The position numbers were made by a program, and so were the translations under genes. 64,000 nt of DNA. It comes from Scatomonas sp963928055. Lineage in GTDB: Bacteria > Bacillota > Clostridia > Lachnospirales > Lachnospiraceae. Where the stretch lies: positions 186,001-250,000 of the forward strand of contig CAWVDN010000001.1 of the NCBI GenBank assembly GCA_963928055.1, written 5' to 3'. Under the pieces are notes generated by a model. That model was not told the origin of the DNA. It did no database searches and was given only the letters and a program-made list of their open reading frames with translations. Shown piece by piece: positions 59,969-64,000 of the stretch (position 1 is its first letter; each line of letters begins with the position of its first letter).

Positions 59969-61337
59969 TCCTCTTCTGCTCTTCTTCCGCTGCGGGTTCC
60001 GGCGCCGCCGGTTCTGTTTTTCCCGCGGCGGATTTTTTTTCTCCTGTTTTTCTCCGGAAGATAAAGGCTTCTTCCTTGCGGATCTCCCTGCCGCGGTCCG
60101 TTCTTACGGCTTCCCCGGTTTCTTCCTGAATGTGATCCAACCCCATATAAAATTCCTGTTCGCTGGGGAGGTCCCTGGCGGAAAGACGGCTTTCCATAAA
60201 GTGTTTTACCGCGGTACAGATCACCGCGCAGAGCGGTACGCCGATCAGCATGCCGGGGATCCCGAAGAGACCGCCGAATACCATGATGGCGACCAATACC
60301 ATGAGACTGCTCATGCCGGTAGAATCTCCCAGGATGCGGGGGGCGATGAAATTCCCGTCGATCTGCTGCAGTACAAAAATAAAGATAATGAAATAAAGGG
60401 CCTGAATGGGATTGACCATAAAGATCAGTACCGCGCTGGGGATCGCTCCCAGATACGGGCCGAAAAACGGGATAAAATTGGTCACGCCTACGACTACGCT
60501 GATTAGCAGCGCGTAGGGCATGCCCAGGATCAGCAGGCCCACATAACACCACACGGCAATGTTCAGGGAATCCAGAGTCATGCCGATGATATACTTCCCG
60601 AATGTGGCGTCGATGTACTGGCAGTCCCGGATGATCTGATTGGCTCTTCTGGTTTTGACCATGGCATAGAGGCCTTTTTTCGCGTTGGCGATCAGAACCT
60701 CCTTACTGTAAAGTACGTAAATGGATACGATAATGCCCAGGATCAGGTTTTTGAAAAAGGTGATCACTCCCAGAAGCCCGGAGGAAAGGTTGCGCAGGAT
60801 ATTGTTCATCTGGGGGATCAGATCTTCATTCATCCACCCTTCCGCCTTGGAGGAATAATTGGCGATCAGACTGTTCACTGTGTCTTCCATATCCGGATTA
60901 TCCCGGAAAAGGGAGGAAAACCATTCCTGGATGTTGTCGATATAGCGTGGAAAATTTTCCACAATGCTGACAATACTGTTGAAAACCTGGGGGATCAGAA
61001 GAGCCAGCAAAAGATAGATGGCGAATACAAACAGAAAAAGCGTCATGAGCACGCTGGCCAGTCGGATGGCCTTGCGCCCTCTTTTTTCATATTTGATCCC
61101 GCATTTATCCAGTATTTTTTTGAGGACCTTGTTTTCAATGAGCTTTACCAGGGGCCACATGACGTAGGAGATCAACAGCCCAACGATCAGCGGCATCAGA
61201 ATGGAAACAATGAGATCAAAGCCTTTTCTCAGAGAATCCATGTGGAAGATTACAAAATAAAAGAGGATCGACGCGGCAGCCACCAGGAACAATGTCAATC
61301 CTAAATGGAAATATTTTTTATCCGGTTTAAATTTCAT
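59964..61337 (-). CDS. AI-2E family (PerM-like) transporter
   Basis: A 457-residue polytopic membrane protein of the AI-2E/PerM family, whose members export small molecules or exchange ions. About eight membrane helices are visible, including LTLFLVAAASILFYFVIF at the N-terminus. The conserved IPFFGPYLGAIPSAVLIFMV lies near 290 and GLFGIPGMLIGVPLCAVI near 362. The C-terminal tail is long, charged and Glu/Lys-rich. The true substrate is unknown. Confidence 0.88.
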   Translation of the reverse strand: MKFKPDKKYFHLGLTLFLVAAASILFYFVIFHMDSLRKGFDLIVSILMPLIVGLLISYVMWPLVKLIENKVLKKILDKCGIKYEKRGRKAIRLASVLMTLFLFVFAIYLLLALLIPQVFNSIVSIVENFPRYIDNIQEWFSSLFRDNPDMEDTVNSLIANYSSKAEGWMNEDLIPQMNNILRNLSSGLLGVITFFKNLILGIIVSIYVLYSKEVLIANAKKGLYAMVKTRRANQIIRDCQYIDATFGKYIIGMTLDSLNIAVWCYVGLLILGMPYALLISVVVGVTNFIPFFGPYLGAIPSAVLIFMVNPIQALYFIIFIFVLQQIDGNFIAPRILGDSTGMSSLMVLVAIMVFGGLFGIPGMLIGVPLCAVICTAVKHFMESRLSARDLPSEQEFYMGLDHIQEETGEAVRTDRGREIRKEEAFIFRRKTGEKKSAAGKTEPAAPEPAAEEEQKRK

Positions 61338-61372
61338 GTCTCAACTACTCCATTTTTTATGATCTGTTATCT

Positions 61373-61405
61373 GCAGGGATCCAAAGCGATGGATGGGATC
61401 CCTGC
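61373..61405. repeat. Perfect 10-bp stem hairpin in the AI-2E leader
   Basis: GCAGGGATCC (61373-61382) pairs with GGATCCCTGC (61396-61405). It lies between the AI-2E promoter and its start on the - strand; no T tract follows. Confidence 0.5.
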
Positions 61406-61410
61406 TATTT

Positions 61411-61439
61411 ATTGTACCAATCTCTGAGAGATAATACAA
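61411..61439 (-). promoter_or_regulatory. Promoter of the AI-2E gene
   Basis: On the - strand, TTGTAT (61439-61434), 17-base spacer, TACAAT (61416-61411). Confidence 0.6.
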
Positions 61440-61446
61440 TTAAATA

Positions 61447-61475
61447 TTTACAATACTTTTCTGTTCTTATATAAT
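61447..61475 (+). promoter_or_regulatory. Promoter of the ttcA-like gene
   Basis: TTTACA (61447-61452), 17-base spacer, TATAAT (61470-61475), divergent from the AI-2E promoter. Confidence 0.7.
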
Positions 61476-61484
61476 AAATATCGT

Positions 61485-61548
61485 TGGCGTCAGTATACAG
61501 GGGACAATCCGCGGTCTGGAGCGTGCTGTCCCCTGTACACTGACGCTA
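61485..61548. mobile_element. MITE-like element, 64-bp internally deleted copy
   Basis: GCGTCAGTATACAGGGGACA at the left and TGTCCCCTGTACACTGACGC at the right, with TG/TA outside. The centre CGCGGTCTGGAGCGTG matches the right-hand part of the 275-bp copy at 21236, showing derivation by internal deletion. It lies in the 5' untranslated region of the next gene, where its near-perfect stem would form a hairpin. Confidence 0.8.
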
Positions 61549-61587
61549 TTGCCCCACGAGGCGCAGTCTATCGGAGGTATTACAATT

Positions 61588-62331
61588 ATGAAATTACAGC
61601 AGCTTCTCAGCCTTACCCGCAAAGCGGTGGACGAATATCAGATGATCCGGCAGGGCGATCGGATTGCCGTAGGCATATCCGGCGGCAAGGACAGTCTGAC
61701 GCTCCTCTATGCCCTGCATGGACTGATGCGTTTTTATCCTCAGACATTTTCCATTCACGCGGTTACAGTGAATCTCGGCTTTCCCGGGGCGGATTATTCC
61801 CCTGTGGGGGAACTCTGCCGGGAACTCCAGGTCCCCTACACCGTAGTGGACACAGAAATAGCTCCGATTATTTTTGAACAGCGAAAAGAAGAAAATCCCT
61901 GTTCCCTGTGCGCGAAAATGCGCAAAGGAGCCCTGAACGAGGCAGTCAAAAAACTGGGCTGCAACAAAGTAGCCTACGCCCATCACAAGGATGACCTGGT
62001 GGAGACCATGCTGCTCTCTCTCATCTACGAAGGCAGATTTCACTGCTTCTCGCCCAAAACCTATCTGGACAGGACCGATCTTTGGGTGATCCGTCCGCTG
62101 ATGTTCGTGTCGGAGGCGGATGTGATCGGTTTCCGCAATCAGTATCATCTGCCGGTGGTAAAGAATCCCTGCCCGGCGGACGGCTATACCAGACGGCAGT
62201 ATGCCAAAGAGCTCCTGGCCGGGATCAACCGGGACAATCCGGGCGTCAAGGAGCGTATGTTTTCCGCGATTGTCAACGGAAAGATCCCCGGCTGGCCGGA
62301 CAGGATCCCCAGGATCCGGGGGACTCTGTAA
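61588..62331 (+). CDS. ttcA: TtcA-family tRNA 2-thiolation protein
   Basis: A 247-residue PP-loop ATPase of the TtcA/TtuA group, which thiolates C32 of certain tRNAs with an iron-sulfur cluster. The PP-loop is GISGGKDSLTLLYALHG near 28-44. The C-x2-C pair is NPCSLCAKMRKGAL near 103-116, and another Cys lies in NPCPADGYTRRQ near 193. GGAGGT at 61573-61578 sets the ATG at 61588. It is followed by a terminator. Confidence 0.87.
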   Translation: MKLQQLLSLTRKAVDEYQMIRQGDRIAVGISGGKDSLTLLYALHGLMRFYPQTFSIHAVTVNLGFPGADYSPVGELCRELQVPYTVVDTEIAPIIFEQRKEENPCSLCAKMRKGALNEAVKKLGCNKVAYAHHKDDLVETMLLSLIYEGRFHCFSPKTYLDRTDLWVIRPLMFVSEADVIGFRNQYHLPVVKNPCPADGYTRRQYAKELLAGINRDNPGVKERMFSAIVNGKIPGWPDRIPRIRGTL

Positions 62332-62346
62332 GTTCCGAAGAAAAAG

Positions 62347-62385
62347 AAAAGCCGCTCTCTTTCGGGAGCCGCTTTTCTTTTGTAT
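62347..62385. terminator. Terminator between ttcA and the cytidylate-kinase-like gene
   Basis: GAAAAGCCGCTC and GGGAGCCGCTTTTC form a stem with one mismatch, followed by TTTT on the + strand and flanked by AAAA, so it can serve both converging genes. Confidence 0.75.
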
Positions 62386-62396
62386 GCGCAGGCGCG

Positions 62397-63056
62397 TTAT
62401 TTCTTCGCCGGATCCACCGTGAAGATCGCGCGTTTATAACCTTGTTCTTTCTGTTCGATCATGCCTTTCAGTAAATTCACGGTTCCGTCGATTCCGAACA
62501 CGCCGCTGTCCAGGCAGACATGATAGCTTTCCATCTCTCCCCACTTTTTGCAGGTGTAATAATTGTAATAGCTGGCCCTGTTCTTATCGATCTTCAGGAT
62601 CATATCCTTGGCCTTATTATCACTGATGGAATTGGCGGCAGCTACTCTGCGGATCCGTTTCTTCATGTCGGCATGGATAAAAACGCTGAGACAGTTGGGA
62701 TTATCTTCCAGGGCATAATCCGCGCAGCGGCCGATAAATACACAGGGGCCTTCTTTCGCCAGATTTTTGATGGTGTCAAACTGTGCCAGAAATACTTTCT
62801 GATTCAGAGGCATATCGGAAAGTACATTGGAGGAATATCCGTAGGAGTAAGTATCCATGACCAGAGAGTAGAGAAAACTGCTGGTATGTCTTTTCTCATT
62901 CGCCTCAAAAATTTCCTTGGCAAGTCCGCTGTCCTTGGAAGCTCTTTCCAGAAGCTCCTTATCATAGCAGGGAATGTTCAGGGCTTTCGCCAGTTCCTTG
63001 CCGATCTCACGTCCCGCGCTGCCATGCTGGCGGCTGATTGTAATAATTGTATTCAT
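62397..63056 (-). CDS. Cytidylate-kinase-like family protein
   Basis: A 219-residue P-loop protein of the cytidylate_kin2 type. The nucleotide-binding region is ISRQHGSAGREIGKELAKAL near 6-25, followed by GPCVFIGRCADYALED near 103. Basic segments around residue 130 (HADMKKRIRRVAA) fit a phosphoryl-donor lid. The true substrate of this family is not established; it is not a housekeeping CMP kinase of usual form. GAGGAG precedes the ATG at 63056. Confidence 0.8.
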   Translation of the reverse strand: MNTIITISRQHGSAGREIGKELAKALNIPCYDKELLERASKDSGLAKEIFEANEKRHTSSFLYSLVMDTYSYGYSSNVLSDMPLNQKVFLAQFDTIKNLAKEGPCVFIGRCADYALEDNPNCLSVFIHADMKKRIRRVAAANSISDNKAKDMILKIDKNRASYYNYYTCKKWGEMESYHVCLDSGVFGIDGTVNLLKGMIEQKEQGYKRAIFTVDPAKK

Positions 63057-63092
63057 ACGCTCCTCTCCTTTCTGACCCAACTTTCAATAATT

Positions 63093-63112
63093 ATTTGTAT
63101 TATAATACAAAT
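63093..63112. promoter_or_regulatory. 20-bp perfect palindrome at the promoter of the cytidylate-kinase-like gene
   Basis: ATTTGTATTATAATACAAAT. It contains a TATAAT on each strand. It may be an operator overlapping the -10 of the - strand gene; no good -35 is seen. Confidence 0.45.
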
Positions 63113-63133
63113 TGACCGAAAAGTACATACGAT

Positions 63134-64000
63134 TCACCGGAGAATTTTCAAAAGTTTTTCAAAATATTCCGGAAGGGGGGCAGTAAATTCAAGATATTTT
63201 CCTGTACGGGGATGGATAAATCCCAGGACCATGGCGTGGAGGGCCTGCCCCTGCAGCTGGGGATACGGGCACTTTTTAGGCCCGTACAGAGGATCTCCCA
63301 GGATCGGGTGGCCGATGCTGGCGAGATGGGCGCGGATCTGATGGGTGCGTCCGGTCTCCAGGCGGCATTCAATATAGGAATATCCCCGCAGATGTTCCAG
63401 AACCTGCACATGGGTCACCGCAGGTTTTCCGTTTTTCACGTTTACCGCCATTTTTTTTCGGTCCGTCGGGTGCCGGCCGATGCTCCCTTCCACTGTAAAG
63501 GAATCTTCCCGGAAGACGCCGTGGGCAATGGCCCGGTAGCGTCTGGTGATACTGTGGACAGCCAGCTGCTCCGCCAGAGCCCGGTGGGACGCGTCGTTTT
63601 TACAGACGACCAGGGCGCCGGTGGTGTCTTTGTCGATGCGATGGACGATCCCCGGTCGAAGAACGCCGTTAATGCCGGAGAGACTGCCCTGACAGTGATA
63701 CAGAAGGGCATTCACCAGGGTATGCTGCAAGTGGCCGGCTGCCGGATGCACTACCATATCTTTGGGCTTGTTGACTACCAGCAGATCCGCGTCTTCATAC
63801 AGAATATCCAGAGGGATATTTTCCGGAAGGATCTCCGGTTCCTGATCCTCCGGAAGAGACAGTTCCACCCGTTCCCCGGACCGCAGCCGGTAATTTGCCT
63901 TGGCAGGCCTGCCCTCTGCCAGCACTCGCTCTTCTTTCAGAAGCTTCTGCATATAAGAGCGGGAGAAATCCGGGAGTTTTCCGGCCAGAAACCGGTCGAT
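63134..64000 (-). CDS. RluD-like pseudouridine synthase, 5' end outside the window
   Basis: Partial RluA-family synthase; 289 codons lie in the window and the reading frame stays open to the right edge. The S4 domain is visible as DRFLAGKLPDFSRSYMQKLL next to the edge. The catalytic core has GIVHRIDKDTTGALVVCKND with the Asp in RIDKDT, and ETGRTHQIRAHLASIGHPIL. This domain order matches RluD, which modifies 23S helix 69. The ATG at 63952 is internal, because S4 residues precede it in frame. Confidence 0.9.
   Translation of the reverse strand: MDRFLAGKLPDFSRSYMQKLLKEERVLAEGRPAKANYRLRSGERVELSLPEDQEPEILPENIPLDILYEDADLLVVNKPKDMVVHPAAGHLQHTLVNALLYHCQGSLSGINGVLRPGIVHRIDKDTTGALVVCKNDASHRALAEQLAVHSITRRYRAIAHGVFREDSFTVEGSIGRHPTDRKKMAVNVKNGKPAVTHVQVLEHLRGYSYIECRLETGRTHQIRAHLASIGHPILGDPLYGPKKCPYPQLQGQALHAMVLGFIHPRTGKYLEFTAPLPEYFEKLLKILR

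Noticed and set aside
1..64000. CRISPR arrays, tRNA and rRNA genes
   Set aside because: No regularly spaced direct repeats, cloverleaf-like sequences or rRNA segments were recognised on either strand by eye.

Overview
The window looks like a moderately GC-rich chromosome of an anaerobic Gram-positive bacterium of the class Clostridia, most likely Lachnospiraceae-like. The signs are Firmicutes-type ribosome binding sites with frequent TTG starts, a HisZ plus short-form HisG pair, RecU, a lexA/yneA-type divergent pair with GAAC-N4-GTTC boxes, the L21-Prp-L27-Obg operon with a Prp-cleavable L27 leader, and a B12 riboswitch. No tRNA, rRNA, CRISPR array or prophage was seen.

Layout. 0-6.8 kb: housekeeping genes on the + strand (rRNA m5C methyltransferase, two pseudouridine synthases, a YgiQ-type radical SAM protein, signal peptidase I, RecU). 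6.8-12 kb: a histidine operon hisZ-G-D-B plus a fusion of a degenerate HisF-like barrel with HisI and HisE. 12-13.6 kb: a DUF362 protein and a TetR regulator behind a promoter with a palindromic operator. 13.7-18.2 kb: a corrinoid salvage operon (BtuFCD-type importer and CbiZ). 18.2-27.8 kb: cassette A, holding a zinc deacylase-methyltransferase fusion, a MATE exporter split by a MITE, a second methyltransferase and a five-gene Opp/Nik-type importer. Its three internal promoters share a CC-GG palindrome abutting the -35. 27.9-28.8 kb: a lipoprotein on the - strand. 29.1-37 kb: cassette B, a B12-riboswitch-controlled second Opp/Nik-type importer with its own intact MATE exporter and a LysR gene; its base composition looks AT-richer. 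37.1-41.8 kb (- strand): a CopZ-like metal-binding protein, a heterodimeric ABC transporter and a TetR regulator. 41.8-46.2 kb: small accessory genes. 46.2-57.4 kb: the radical SAM-DUF2344-rng cluster, a CAAX protease, DegV, then rplU-prp-rpmA-obgE-yhbY-nadD-yqeK-rsfS. 57.4-64 kb: lexA/yneA-like pair, a Xer-type recombinase with a dif-like palindrome, an AI-2E family protein, TtcA, a cytidylate-kinase-like protein and a partial RluD.

The most interesting biology is the 13.7-36 kb stretch. Corrinoid uptake and remodelling, a B12-repressed Opp/Nik-type importer and a parallel importer tied to two related methyltransferases and an amide-hydrolase-like domain, each importer with a MATE exporter, together look like a cobalt, nickel or chelator acquisition island. 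The substrate is inference.

Caution on sequence quality. At least ten +1 single-base lesions, nearly all in short homopolymers, cluster at 13.9-16.2, 26.6-27.0 and 45.0-46.7 kb. An identical 16-mer (CAGTCGAGCGCTGCGT) occurs four times in or beside those same clusters, and rng carries a perfect-looking 872-bp tandem duplication. Several broken genes may therefore be assembly errors rather than real pseudogenes. A separate four-copy family of TA-flanked inverted-repeat elements (MITE-like) appears genuinely biological.
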